A DNA stretch of 64,000 nt from Pseudomonas sp. dw_358 (GCF_018449655.1 NZ_JAAVUX010000001.1:698245-762244), one strand, 5' to 3'. Positions 50,247 through 59,471 are shown, numbered from the stretch's first letter. Notes: generated by a model from the letters alone, not told the origin. A program made the numbers and translations.

Positions 50247-51641
50247 TCAACGACCCATCACCGCCACACCCGGCTTGGCGCCCTTGCGACGACGATCCAC
50301 CAGCAAGCCGGCAGCCACCACTACGATGGTCAGCAGGCCCGTGGCGAGAATCTCCACCCGATGGTCAGGACGAATCGCCATGATCGTCAGCACCGCCACG
50401 ATGAAGGCAATCACCGCCCAGGTCAGGCCCGGGAACAGCCACATCTTGAAGGCAATCTTTTCGCCGTTGGCGGTGCGCTTGTGGCGCATGCGCAGTTGCG
50501 ATATCGCGATCACCAGATACACCAACAGCGCGATGGCGCCCGAGCTGGCCAGCAGGAAGTCGAACACTTCGGCCGGGGCCACGTAGTTGGCGAACACGGC
50601 CACGAAAGCCGCCGCCGTCGACAGCAGGACCGCGACAATCGGGGTGCCGGCAGCCGAGGTGCGCTGGGCCATGGACGGCGCGTCACCACGCTTGCTCAGC
50701 GAGTAGAGCATGCGCGAAGCGGTGTACAGCGCCGAGTTCAGGCAACTGGTCACGGCAACCAACACCACCACGTCCACAATCATCTTGGCGTTCGGGATAC
50801 CGATCAGGTTCAGCACGGTCTGGTAGGAGCCCAGCTGCGGCAGACGGCCGTCATTCCACGGCACCAGCGCCACGACCAGGAAGATCGACACGAGGTAGAA
50901 CAGGAAGATCCGCCAGATCACCGAGTTGGTAGCCTTGCTGATCTGCTGGCCCGGATCCTTGGATTCGGCGGCGGCGATGGTCACGATCTCGGTGCCCATG
51001 AAGGAGAACATCGTGGTCAGCATGGCCGCGATCACCGCCCCGATCCCGTTGGGCATGAAGCCCTGGGTGTCGACGATATGGCTGACACCACTGACCTGGC
51101 TACCTGGCACCAGGCCAAACACGGCGGCGGCGGCCAGAATGATGAAGGCGACAATGGCAATCACCTTGATCAAGGCGAACCAGAACTCGAACTCGCCGTA
51201 GTTCTTGACGCTGAACAGGTTAGTCGCGGTCAGCACCAACGTAATCACCAGGGTAAACACCCATACCGCGATCCCGGGGAACCAGGCATGCAGGATGCCG
51301 GCTGCCGCATTGGCTTCCAGTGGAATCACCAGCACCCAGAACCACCAGTACAACCAGCCGATGGTGAAACCCGCCCAGTGCCCGATCGCACGGTCGGCGT
51401 AGGTAGAGAACGAACCGGTGTCCGGAGACGCCACCGCCATTTCAGCGAGCATGCGCATCACCAGCACCACCAGGGTACCGGCAGCCGCGTAGGCCAGCAG
51501 AACGGCGGGGCCGGCTTCAGCAATGGCGTGGCCAGAGCCCACGAACAGGCCCGCGCCGATCACGCCGGCGATGGAGAGCATCGTGACATGGCGCTGCTTG
51601 AGCCCCTGCCCGAGGTTATTCGAATTATGAGTACCGCTCAT
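50247..51641 (-). CDS. Amino-acid permease, GabP-like (APC family)
   Basis: 464 aa with 12 predicted transmembrane helices. N-terminal APC signature LKQRHVTMLSIAGVIGAGLFVGSGHAI (14-40), and EFEFWFALIKVIAIVAFIIL and SFMGTEIVTIAAAESKDP are conserved in the GABA/aromatic permease branch. It most resembles GABA permeases, but the substrate is not proven. ATG 51641. Divergent from the binding-protein gene. Confidence 0.85.
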   Translation of the reverse strand: MSGTHNSNNLGQGLKQRHVTMLSIAGVIGAGLFVGSGHAIAEAGPAVLLAYAAAGTLVVLVMRMLAEMAVASPDTGSFSTYADRAIGHWAGFTIGWLYWWFWVLVIPLEANAAAGILHAWFPGIAVWVFTLVITLVLTATNLFSVKNYGEFEFWFALIKVIAIVAFIILAAAAVFGLVPGSQVSGVSHIVDTQGFMPNGIGAVIAAMLTTMFSFMGTEIVTIAAAESKDPGQQISKATNSVIWRIFLFYLVSIFLVVALVPWNDGRLPQLGSYQTVLNLIGIPNAKMIVDVVVLVAVTSCLNSALYTASRMLYSLSKRGDAPSMAQRTSAAGTPIVAVLLSTAAAFVAVFANYVAPAEVFDFLLASSGAIALLVYLVIAISQLRMRHKRTANGEKIAFKMWLFPGLTWAVIAFIVAVLTIMAIRPDHRVEILATGLLTIVVVAAGLLVDRRRKGAKPGVAVMGR

Positions 51642-52104
51642 TTGGCTACCTTTGCGAGGAAAAGCGTTAGTTCGGCAGGGATTTCAACCGTCGTTCGAGG
51701 AAAGAAACATCCCGTTGCAGATAATTTACGCAAATTCTGCGCCAAAATGCTTCATAACCCGACGAACGCACCGAAATAGCTCTAGCCCCCGCTTACAGCA
51801 AACCCTTGAAAGAAATAGATTTTTGCTAGCAACTTGCAAAGGGCTACCGATCTACCCGAAAATGCGCACTAATCGCGCACCAATATGTTGCACTGGTAAC
51901 ACCCAGGCACAACTTGAGTGCAACCTATGGGTACAACCAAAGCCTGCATTTCGCCATCAGAAGGCGCAACCCAACTCATTTTCCACGCCCCGCAAACCTC
52001 TCCTGTCCGATGCCTGTCCAAGTCATTCACGCCCCTGTGCGCCCGGCTGCCCAGGCCTTACCATGCACCCTCGATTCGCCTCGTCCTCCTTCGGAGCACC
52101 ACGG
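51642..52104. other. Divergent intergenic region, permease / binding protein
   Basis: 463 bp without a supported gene. Contains TTGCAC/GTGCAA and GCGCACC elements around 51876-51920 that could be regulator half sites, and presumably the promoters of both flanking genes. In-frame extensions of the binding-protein frame through this region lack protein character. Confidence 0.55.
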
Positions 52105-52860
52105 ATGTACAAACCCACCCTGACTTCACTGGCCCTCATCGCCGCCCTGCTCTTGAGCAACGGCGCCAGCGCAGTCGAGACGTTGAAAATGGGCATGGAA
52201 GCCGATCACCTCCCTTTCAACGGCAAAGACGCCAGCGGCCAGGTCGTGGGCTTCGACGTCGACATCGGCAACGCCCTGTGCGCGAAAATGAAAGTGCAAT
52301 GCGAGATTGTCACCGCCGATTGGGACACCCTGATCCCGGAACTCAATGCCGGCCAGTTCAACTTCCTGATGTCGTCGCTGCCCATCTCCCCCGAGCGCCT
52401 GCAAGTGGTCGACTTCACCGACCCCTACTACTCCGTCAAGCTGGAACTGGTGGCTGCCAAAAGCAGCGCCATCAGCATCGACAAGGCCGCGCTCGCCGGT
52501 AAAGTCATCGGCGCCCAGCGTGGCACCGCCGCAGGCAAGTGGCTGCAGGACAACGTCAGCGACCAGACTGCCGTCATGCTCTTCGACACCCAGGAAGACG
52601 CCTACCAGCAAATGGTCAACGGCAGCCTCGACGCCGTGCTCAGCAACAAATACGTCAACTATGAATGGCTGAAAAGCGTCGCCGGCAAGGACTACGAAGC
52701 CAAGGGCGACGCCGTGGGCGACGGCAACAAGATCGGCATCGCCCTGCGCAAGGGCGACCCGCTGCGCGACAAGCTCAACACCGCCCTGCACGAATTGATC
52801 GTTGATGGCACCTACAAGAAGATCAACGACCGATACTTCCCCTTCAACATCCTGCAATGA
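52105..52860 (+). CDS. Periplasmic amino-acid-type substrate-binding protein
   Basis: 251 aa. Signal peptide MYKPTLTSLALIAALLLSNGASA, then an SBP_bac_3 fold: LKMGMEADHLPFNGKDASGQVVGFDVDIGNALCAKM (LAO/His-binding type), FLMSSLPISPERLQVVDFTDPYY, IGAQRGTAAGKWLQDN and LSNKYVNYEWL. Probably a basic or polar amino acid ligand. ATG 52105 with GGAG 8 bases upstream. Its stop overlaps the next gene by four bases, an odd pairing with a methyltransferase; no ABC permease is adjacent. Confidence 0.9.
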   Translation: MYKPTLTSLALIAALLLSNGASAVETLKMGMEADHLPFNGKDASGQVVGFDVDIGNALCAKMKVQCEIVTADWDTLIPELNAGQFNFLMSSLPISPERLQVVDFTDPYYSVKLELVAAKSSAISIDKAALAGKVIGAQRGTAAGKWLQDNVSDQTAVMLFDTQEDAYQQMVNGSLDAVLSNKYVNYEWLKSVAGKDYEAKGDAVGDGNKIGIALRKGDPLRDKLNTALHELIVDGTYKKINDRYFPFNILQ

Positions 52861-54113
52861 GCCAGCCCGCTACCCTCCAGGGCGAGCAAATGCTGGCTCG
52901 CTTTGCCGCCCTGAACGAATTTCTGCTGGCACACCAGGCACTGTGGCGACCGCGCCCCTTCACCTATCGAGTACTGCCTTGGGAGCACAGCCATCCCGAA
53001 CTGGGTGAATGGCTACGCAAACGGACGCTGGAGGATGCCGAACAGGCCCAACTCGACCCCTACAGTGTTGTAGCGCCCCTACCCTATCCCCAGCTGGCTG
53101 AACAAGCCCGTCAGCTCGCCGCGCTCGGCGGGTTATCCACAGCGCCTCCGCACCTCGCCGCGCCGCGACTCAACGTCGACGTGCCAGGCCGCAAATGGCA
53201 GCAGATCGAAGCGTTCGCCGCCCACCTGCCGTTCCGCGAAGGCACCGCTCACTGGCTCGACTGGTGCGCCGGCAAAGGCCACCTCGGCCGCCGCCTGCTG
53301 GCCCCCGGCCAACAGCTGACCTGCCTGGAATACGACCCCAACCTCGTCGCCGCCGGCAGTGCCCTCAGCCAGCACCACCAGTTGAGTGCCCACCACCTCC
53401 AGCAAGACGTCATGGCCGCCGACGCCAGGCAGCACGTGCACGCCCATCACACCCCCGTCGCCCTGCACGCCTGCGGCGACCTCCACGTGCGCCTGATCGA
53501 ACTCGCCAGCCAGGCCCGCTGCCCGCAACTGGCCATTGTCCCCTGCTGCTACAACCGTATCGGTCACAGCCACTACCGCCCCCTCAGCCGCCCCGCCCAA
53601 GCTTCCGAACTGACCCTGGACCTCCTCGACCTCAGTCTCCCCGCCAGCGAAGCCGTCACCGCCGGCGCCCGCGTGCGCCGCCAACGCGACCAGTCCATGG
53701 CCCGCCGCCTGGGCTTCGACGTGCTGCAACGACAACTGCGCGGCCTCGACGACTACCTGCCCACCCCGTCACTGCCCAGCACCTGGCTGGACAAACCCTT
53801 CGCCGCCTACGGCCGCGACCTCGCCGCCCTCAAGGCACTGGACACCTCCGGCGTCTCGCAACGCGACTGGGACCACTTTCAACAGGCAGGCTGGCAACGC
53901 CTGGCGCAAGTCCGCAACCTGGAGCTGCTGCGCAACCTGTTCCGCCGCCCGCTGGAGCTGTGGCTGGCACTGGATCGTTGCTTGATGTTGCAGGAAAACG
54001 GCTACGACACCGAGCTCGGCACCTTCTGCCCCGCGACCCTCACACCCCGCAACCTGATGATCCGCGCCCAACGCCAACCTGTGGATAACTCTGTGCGTAA
54101 AGTTTTGGAATAA
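52857..54113 (+). CDS. SAM-dependent methyltransferase (METTL25/GSTCD-like domain)
   Basis: 418 aa, very GC-rich. The Rossmann methyltransferase motif I is HWLDWCAGKGHLGRRLL (about 133-149), followed by LTCLEYDPNLVAAG (motif II, acidic residue). LHACGDLHVRLIELA and LAIVPCCYNRIGHSHYRPLS are typical of the methyltransferase domain shared by eukaryotic METTL25/GSTCD proteins. The substrate is unknown. Coupled to the binding-protein gene through ATGA at 52857. The 243-bp gap after it, before tRNA-Thr, holds no gene. Confidence 0.82.
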   Translation: MSQPATLQGEQMLARFAALNEFLLAHQALWRPRPFTYRVLPWEHSHPELGEWLRKRTLEDAEQAQLDPYSVVAPLPYPQLAEQARQLAALGGLSTAPPHLAAPRLNVDVPGRKWQQIEAFAAHLPFREGTAHWLDWCAGKGHLGRRLLAPGQQLTCLEYDPNLVAAGSALSQHHQLSAHHLQQDVMAADARQHVHAHHTPVALHACGDLHVRLIELASQARCPQLAIVPCCYNRIGHSHYRPLSRPAQASELTLDLLDLSLPASEAVTAGARVRRQRDQSMARRLGFDVLQRQLRGLDDYLPTPSLPSTWLDKPFAAYGRDLAALKALDTSGVSQRDWDHFQQAGWQRLAQVRNLELLRNLFRRPLELWLALDRCLMLQENGYDTELGTFCPATLTPRNLMIRAQRQPVDNSVRKVLE

Positions 54114-54315
54114 GCCCGTAAACCGGGGGCTAACGCCTGATTTTTCAGCAGGTCATTTTTTGTTCATATTTTAAACGGCATGAAAAACAGCAGGTTGGGG
54201 TGAAGGTGAGAATTTCTCACCATTTCATGATCGAGCGGGTATGCGGCAAGACCCATTGTGCATAAGCGCCAAGGACGGGGGCTGCAGCGCGGGTAGAAAA
54301 AGTTTGCGGGAGGGG

Positions 54316-54343
54316 TTTACTCGGGTGAGTGAATGGCTATAAT
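54316..54343 (+). promoter_or_regulatory. Sigma-70 promoter of tRNA-Thr
   Basis: TTTACT, 16-base spacer, then a perfect TATAAT -10 box 14 bases before the tRNA. Confidence 0.7.
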
Positions 54344-54357
54344 CAGCGCCCTCACAT

Positions 54358-54433
<76 letters not shown>

Positions 54434-54476
54434 TTTGAGGTTCCAGAGAAGGCTTTCAAAATCTCTGGAACCCTTG

Positions 54477-54503
54477 AAAAACCCGCCTTCTGGCGGGTTT
54501 TTT
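54477..54503 (+). terminator. Rho-independent terminator after tRNA-Thr
   Basis: AAAAACCCGCC-TTCT-GGCGGGTTTTTT, a strong stem with T-run. A weaker hairpin TTCCAGAGA...TCTCTGGAA (54441-54470) precedes it. Confidence 0.9.
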
Positions 54504-54528
54504 CGTTTTGGCGTTCCGTCGGATTCCG

Positions 54529-55914
54529 GTGGCAGCTAGTGAGAATAAGGATAGATTTAAGGATACCTACCAATTCGATATTGGAAAGTACCCTTATGGC
54601 CAGGACCACAGCTCCCTCACTGACACCGCCTGCCGTACAGCCAAACACCGCGAGCGCGAGTACAAGCTCTTCGACGGCGACGGCCTCTACCTTCTCGTAC
54701 AGCCCAACGGGCGCAAAGGCTGGCGGCTTAGGTATGTGAAGCCCGATGGCCGCGAAGGGCTCACTGCCCTCGGCAGTTACCCGGTAGTGGGATTAGCCGA
54801 CGCGCGCCGCAAACGGCTTGAACTCAAACAGCAGGTCGCCAACGGCATTGATCCCATCCAATTCAAGCAACAGGCCAAGACTCAAGCCGTGATCAATGGG
54901 CGTACCTTCGAAAGTGTCGCGCTCGATTGGTATGCCGGCATGGTGCCCAAGTGGGCGCCGGGCCACGCCAAAACTGTGCTCAGCCGGTTGAAGACCCACG
55001 TATTCCCAATCATCGGCGCCAAGGCAATCGTCGAGCTCGATACCCACGATCTCATGCAGCCACTGGAGGCGGTGACAAAGCGTGGCACCATCGACGTCGC
55101 GCTCAGGATCAAGAACTACCTGCAAAGCATCATGCGCGAGGCCAAGCGCCTTCGGCTGATCACGGCGAATCCAGCGCACGACCTGGATGGCGCAGTCAAG
55201 GCGCCACGGGTGACCCATCGTCCCGCACTACCCTTATCGCGACTACCAGAACTACAGGCGCGTATCGATGGCTATAAAGGCCGGGCTCTCACCCGGCTGA
55301 CAGTGATGCTGTCGCTGCACGTGTTCGTGCGCTCCAGCGAACTGCGCTTCGCACGGTGGAACGAGTTCGACCTCAAGCGCGGCATCTGGGAGATCCCCGA
55401 CACCCGCCCGGCGCTGGACGGCGTACCCTTTTCCACACGGGGTACAAAGATGGCCGGTGATATCCATCTTGTACCCTTATCGCCACAAGCGGTGGCCTTG
55501 CTGGAGCAGATCCACACGATCACCGGCAAATTCGACCTGGTGTTTGCCGGCGACGCCAAGCCATGGAAACCGATGTCCGAGAACACAGTGAACGCTGCTT
55601 TGAGGACGATGGGCTACGACACCAAAGTGGACATCTGCGGCCACGGCTTTCGCTCCATGGCGTGCAGCGCGCTGATCGAGTCCGGGTTGTGGTCGGAGAC
55701 GGCCATCGAGCGGCAGATGAGCCACAAGGAACGCAACAATGTGCGCGCCGCATATATCCACAAGGCCGAGTTCCTTGAAGAGCGACGGATGATCATGACT
55801 TGGTGGAGCCGGTTTCAGGAGGCGAACCGCGAGGAGCATGTGACGCCGCATGAATTTGCCAAGCAGTCGGGCGAGAACGTTACGCGCATTCGCAGTGCCA
55901 GGTGGGCCGAGTAG
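54529..55914 (+). CDS. P4-type tyrosine integrase, probably frameshifted at its start
   Basis: Site-specific recombinase of the island. The body is intact: DUF4102 arm-binding domain (LTDTACRTAKHREREYKLFDGDGLYLLVQPNGRKGWRLRY), core-binding domain, and catalytic domain with Arg in VFVRSSELRFARW, HxxR in ICGHGFRSMACSAL and Tyr in RAAYIHKAEFLEERR. Relatives start near MARTTAPLTDTACRTAK. Here an ATG at 54596 with GGAAAG 7 bases upstream encodes MARTTAP but in a different frame; one more C in CCC (54614-54616) would join it to LTDTACRTAK. The in-frame alternatives are GTG 54529 (used for these coordinates) or TTG 54508, neither with a good ribosome site, so expression is doubtful. Confidence 0.8.
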   Translation: MAASENKDRFKDTYQFDIGKYPYGQDHSSLTDTACRTAKHREREYKLFDGDGLYLLVQPNGRKGWRLRYVKPDGREGLTALGSYPVVGLADARRKRLELKQQVANGIDPIQFKQQAKTQAVINGRTFESVALDWYAGMVPKWAPGHAKTVLSRLKTHVFPIIGAKAIVELDTHDLMQPLEAVTKRGTIDVALRIKNYLQSIMREAKRLRLITANPAHDLDGAVKAPRVTHRPALPLSRLPELQARIDGYKGRALTRLTVMLSLHVFVRSSELRFARWNEFDLKRGIWEIPDTRPALDGVPFSTRGTKMAGDIHLVPLSPQAVALLEQIHTITGKFDLVFAGDAKPWKPMSENTVNAALRTMGYDTKVDICGHGFRSMACSALIESGLWSETAIERQMSHKERNNVRAAYIHKAEFLEERRMIMTWWSRFQEANREEHVTPHEFAKQSGENVTRIRSARWAE

Positions 55915-55982
55915 CCTGCCGCCCCACCGCTGCAAACCCGCTGTGAAGTTACACGCCGCGCCGCATGAAGCTCCTCCGCGCG

Positions 55983-56027
55983 GGTCCTTTTAAACGGGGC
56001 TGCAAAGCCGCCCCGTTTAAAAGGACC
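55983..56027. repeat. Perfect 18-bp inverted repeat
   Basis: GGTCCTTTTAAACGGGGC, nine-base loop, GCCCCGTTTAAAAGGACC, 69 bases after the integrase stop. No T-run, so not a typical terminator. It may be a recombination-directing or replication-linked palindrome of the island. Confidence 0.85.
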
Positions 56028-56078
56028 GACCGTTGAAAAATACGGCTGGCACAGCTAAGCGTCTGTGAAAATCCAACA

Positions 56079-56153
56079 TTGTCCACCGGATGATAGTTTT
56101 ATCCACAGGCGCTAATTATCTGAAATCAGGCCGCTTGACGACTTTTGTCCACA
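56079..56153 (+). other. Cluster of DnaA-box-like motifs
   Basis: TTGTCCACC (56079), TTATCCACA (56099, perfect DnaA box) and TTGTCCACA (56145) lie on the same strand within 75 bases, the last two both extended by GGCG. Just beside the 18-bp inverted repeat. Could be a replication start of the excised element or a repeat of another regulator. Confidence 0.55.
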
Positions 56154-56842
56154 GGCGTAAACCAGAAATTGCAAGCGCTGCCGAGGCAGCAGAATGTGGC
56201 CAGAAACCTGAAAGGTCACGCCCATCGTGAGGCGGTTCATCCCAAGTACGATTCGCGTCCGGTAGCTCGTACGGTCACTACCCATGTGATGGATGCCTAC
56301 TTAACATCGTTGCCACTGCGGCAATCACCCTACCCTCCTGCCCAGCAGCAACCTACCCGCTTGGCCATTTCGTGTGCGCCAACCCTTTGCCCGTCTCTTT
56401 CTCCAGGAAAGAGACGGGCGCTCCTACCACTGCTGCAGCCCATATAGAACGTGGCTTTGCCGCAACCCTCCTCGTGACAATCGGCGTGACAAACCCCGAA
56501 GTCACTAGCAACAGCGATGTAGATGATGGTGCCGCAGACCATGGATTGGACTGCACCTGGCTGACAGCCAGGCATGCCCCGGTCACCACATAGCTGCCTT
56601 CACCCGACTCAGGATCTCGCGGCGCTGGTTTCGTCAGCCGACGCAGCCTCCACCCGCCCACCGGTATCGGTGCTCAGGAGGCCAGATCAGGAGATGCCCA
56701 TGCTCCCGGCCGTAAGGAGCCGCAAGTCCAGCGTTAAAGGACATCCCCACAGCCCGCAGGGGCCTTGATCCCTGATAACACTCAGCATTCTTGGCGGGAT
56801 GACGTGGGGCAGAACTGGAGAAACGGGTAGGAGGTGTACGAC
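56154..56842. other. Non-coding stretch between the two recombinase genes
   Basis: About 690 bp. A short plus-strand frame from 56145 has no ribosome site or protein-like composition. Notable is a perfect 13-bp hairpin GCCCGTCTCTTTC-TCCAG-GAAAGAGACGGGC at 56389-56419. The rest could be remains of deleted genes and the leader of the next operon. Confidence 0.6.
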
Positions 56843-57820
56843 ATGGCATTAGTGGGTAGACGCGATGGTCGTAATTTCGGCTACGGCAGACAATTGAGCT
56901 ACGCGGGGCCGCAGGCGCTGAAAGACATGTTTGGCAGCGGCCACTACGGCACGCTCAAGGCGCACAGTGACCGGTGGCGGGCATTCGTGAAGTGGTGCCG
57001 GTCTGAAGCGGGGCCCGGGGTCAACGATGCGCGGCAGATCAACTGCCAGGTGTTGTCGAACTATGCCGCATACCTTCGCGGCCTTGTTGAGCACGGCAAC
57101 CTAGCTATCAGCACTGCGCAAAACCGGCTATCCAGCGTTAATAGGACCATGGCAGCGCTTCGCGGTGATCAGTATGTGAAAGTGCCAAGTCCGAGCAAGG
57201 CGTTGGGTATGCAGCGCATCGGGGTTCGTCAATCGATGCCGCAGGGCCAAGATCGCGAACACATACAGCGAATAGTCGAGGCGCTTTGCAGCCGCCAACA
57301 TCCAAGGGCCGCGGCGATCGTGCAATTGGCACGAGCCACCGGTATGCGTTTTGAGGCCATCTTGGCTGACCTGCCACGGTTGAGCCGCGAAGCTGAAAGC
57401 TTAGCCAAGATCAACATTCAGGACGGCACAAAAGGCGGCCGCGCCGGTGCATCAGCACCTCGCTGGATTATGGTGGACGACCATATTCGTGGCGCGCTTG
57501 AGTTTGCGAAGCAGGTGTCGCCTGCTGGTAGCCGGAACTTGATTGCTCAGAACGAAGACTACTTGACCATTCTGCAGGAAATTGTCCGGCCCTCACGCGA
57601 CACCATTCATGCACACAACCTCAAAGGCTTCCATGAGCTACGAGCGGCGTATGCGTGTGGGCGCTACGAGCAAATTACCCAACATCGCGCACCTATCAAC
57701 GGTGGTGAATGTTACCAGTTGAATCCGCGCCTTGATCGAGCGGCCCGGGTGCAGATCGGCTATGAACTGGGGCACGGTCGGATCGATGTGGTCGCTGCCT
57801 ATATCGGAGGACGGACATGA
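56843..57820 (+). CDS. Integrase_1-type tyrosine recombinase
   Basis: 325 aa. N-terminal SAM-like DNA-binding half (LKDMFGSGHYGTLKAHSDRWRAFVKWCRSEAGP, 20-60) and a catalytic half with Arg in RATGMRFEAILADL, HELR in FHELRAAYACGRYEQIT, GHGR in GYELGHGRIDVVAAYIGG with the probable nucleophile Tyr in AAYIGG. All key positions are present, so it may be active. ATG 56843 with GGAGG 8 bases upstream. Not related closely to the P4-type integrase at 54.5 kb. Its stop overlaps the next gene. Confidence 0.85.
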   Translation: MALVGRRDGRNFGYGRQLSYAGPQALKDMFGSGHYGTLKAHSDRWRAFVKWCRSEAGPGVNDARQINCQVLSNYAAYLRGLVEHGNLAISTAQNRLSSVNRTMAALRGDQYVKVPSPSKALGMQRIGVRQSMPQGQDREHIQRIVEALCSRQHPRAAAIVQLARATGMRFEAILADLPRLSREAESLAKINIQDGTKGGRAGASAPRWIMVDDHIRGALEFAKQVSPAGSRNLIAQNEDYLTILQEIVRPSRDTIHAHNLKGFHELRAAYACGRYEQITQHRAPINGGECYQLNPRLDRAARVQIGYELGHGRIDVVAAYIGGRT

Positions 57821-58092
57821 GTAAGCCATTCGATATGGGGCTGTTTTTGGCTGGCGTGCTGACCGGGTCGCGCGCAACGCGGCAACGTCATGTGCGCGAG
57901 GCGAAGATCATCCAGGTTGCAATCGCAGAGCGCTGGCATCGGGAAAATCCTTGGACTTGGCAAAAGAAGCATGTGGTGTGGTTTTTTGAGAATCGCTTGA
58001 GCGAACACAGTCAGGCCACACAGTATTACTATGTGCTGACGGTCCGGCTGCTAGCGCGACGTCTAGAAACGTCGTGGGTTTTCAAGCTCTGA
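57817..58092 (+). CDS. Small protein coupled to the Integrase_1 recombinase
   Basis: 91 aa, unknown. Starts in the last bases of the recombinase gene (ATGA) with GGAGG upstream, so it is co-translated. Basic and aromatic: SRATRQRHVREAKIIQVAIAERWHRENPWTWQKKHVVWFFENRLSEHSQATQYYY. This resembles the SAM-like core-binding part of recombinases, so it may be an accessory DNA-binding factor. Confidence 0.65.
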   Translation: MSKPFDMGLFLAGVLTGSRATRQRHVREAKIIQVAIAERWHRENPWTWQKKHVVWFFENRLSEHSQATQYYYVLTVRLLARRLETSWVFKL

Positions 58093-58427
58093 TGGGGACC
58101 TGATCCTGAAAATCATGATCGGCTGCAATCGGCCAGAAGCGGTCGTTCACGACAGACAGCTTTCGACCCATAGCCGACGGTGAGAGCTGCTGTTCGCAAA
58201 GGCCGTCGATTCATCAACAGGCTGCTTGCGGCTGGAACCTCGCCGGAAAGTAGCCTGAGCCCTACCCACTCATATCATTTAGTTGTTAAAGTGAAGCTTG
58301 CAGGTTCATCTAGAATTTCAAACAGGCATCTCGGACAGGCCTCCACGTGCCCCAGATGCAGCCATTGTTAGGGTCGACCAGTGTCCGAAGTATGGTCGAC
58401 GAATTATATTAAGCATCAGGAGTTGAC
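58093..58427. other. Non-coding region before the DUF2806 gene
   Basis: 335 bp with no supported gene. Contains GCTTTCGACCCATAGC (58159-58174), nearly repeated at 59633-59648 as GCTTTCGACCCGTAGC, and a direct repeat GGTCGAC (58372, 58394) shortly before the next start. GC content drops towards the DUF2806 gene. Confidence 0.6.
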
Positions 58428-59471
58428 ATGGATTATCCTGGCGAGAAGCTTGTAATCAAACTATGGGAAACGTTAGCGGACAAAGGCATCGGCTCGCTGC
58501 TTGTACCGTGGCAGGTCGGCCGCGAGGGACGGGCAAGAAACGAAATTCGTCGACATGAAATTCTCATGCTAGCCCAAGCAGAAGCGGACGCTGCTGATAT
58601 CCGGTCCAGCAAGAAACAACTTCGCTCAGACGGAGCTTTGCTACCAGCGAGCTCTGTAGATATTCTATCTGACATGGGTGAGCGCATTGAACCAACACTC
58701 GGGCTGTCGAAAGCCATAGAGTACGGCAACAGAGCTTCAGCTTCAGCAGCTGCTCGCTCAGAAATAAACGCAACGAAAGCCATAATATTTGCTGAGGAGC
58801 AACTTTCAGCCGACAAGCAAACCCCACCAGACCGTCCTGTTGATGATGATTGGCTCTTCACATGGCGCGAGCATGCAGGCAAGGTTTCTACTGAGGACCT
58901 TCAGCGGCTGTGGGGTAGCGTTTTGGCTGGTGAAGTGAAAGCACCTGGTAGGTACTCGATCCGGACGTTGGAGGTTTTAAAAACGCTCTCCAAGACTGAA
59001 GCCGAGACAATCAGTAAACTGGCAAGCTATGTCATCAACGGTTTCATTGCTCGAAATCAGAGTGTGTACTTGGAGTCCAATGGCATTTCCTTTGCCACGC
59101 TTCTAGAAATGCAAGAGTTGGGAGTGGTTTCTGGTGTTGAATCTCTTGGGCTCAAACAGACTTACGGATCAGCTGTACGAGATAAGTTCCATCGTGCCTT
59201 AATCTCTCATAACAAGGCACTCATTCTTGAGCATAACGACGCTTCTAAAACCGTCGCGCTGGAGATCTATATGCTTACCGCCGTAGGCAGACAAATACTC
59301 GAACTGGGTTCATTCGAACCTGACGCAGAGTACTTACGCCTAATCGGAAAGGAGTTTTTAAAAAATGGATTCACTGTCAGGCTCGCCGATTGGCAGAATC
59401 TAACTAATACGCAGGGCCTATATTTCAATGCGCAAGAAATTGAAGATAACGTCACTCCAGCAGGGGCTTAA
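58428..59471 (+). CDS. DUF2806 domain-containing protein (island cargo)
   Basis: 347 aa, function unknown. Begins MDYPGEKLVIKLWETLADKGIGSLLVPWQ, typical of DUF2806. An alanine-rich helical region (45-125) precedes a block DDDWLFTWREHAGKVSTEDLQRLWGSVLAGEVKAPGRYSIRTLEVLKTLS. That block's pattern (W-x2-VLAGE-x3-PG-x-S-x-RTLE-x-L) recalls Abi-alpha/DUF4393-type abortive-infection proteins. No membrane segment is evident. AGGAG lies 5 bases before the ATG. Lower GC than the chromosome, and located in the tRNA-Thr island, pointing to transfer. Converges on the NTPase gene. Confidence 0.75.
   Translation: MDYPGEKLVIKLWETLADKGIGSLLVPWQVGREGRARNEIRRHEILMLAQAEADAADIRSSKKQLRSDGALLPASSVDILSDMGERIEPTLGLSKAIEYGNRASASAAARSEINATKAIIFAEEQLSADKQTPPDRPVDDDWLFTWREHAGKVSTEDLQRLWGSVLAGEVKAPGRYSIRTLEVLKTLSKTEAETISKLASYVINGFIARNQSVYLESNGISFATLLEMQELGVVSGVESLGLKQTYGSAVRDKFHRALISHNKALILEHNDASKTVALEIYMLTAVGRQILELGSFEPDAEYLRLIGKEFLKNGFTVRLADWQNLTNTQGLYFNAQEIEDNVTPAGA

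Noticed and set aside
52105..52860. This binding protein as the missing partner of HutVW
   Set aside because: It is of the polar amino-acid (LAO/His) fold, 43 kb away and coupled to a methyltransferase, whereas ProVW-type importers use ProX/OpuAC-type proteins.
56145..56447. 100-codon plus-strand frame after the DnaA-like boxes
   Set aside because: Begins inside the box cluster, no ribosome site, no recognisable features; crosses a perfect hairpin.
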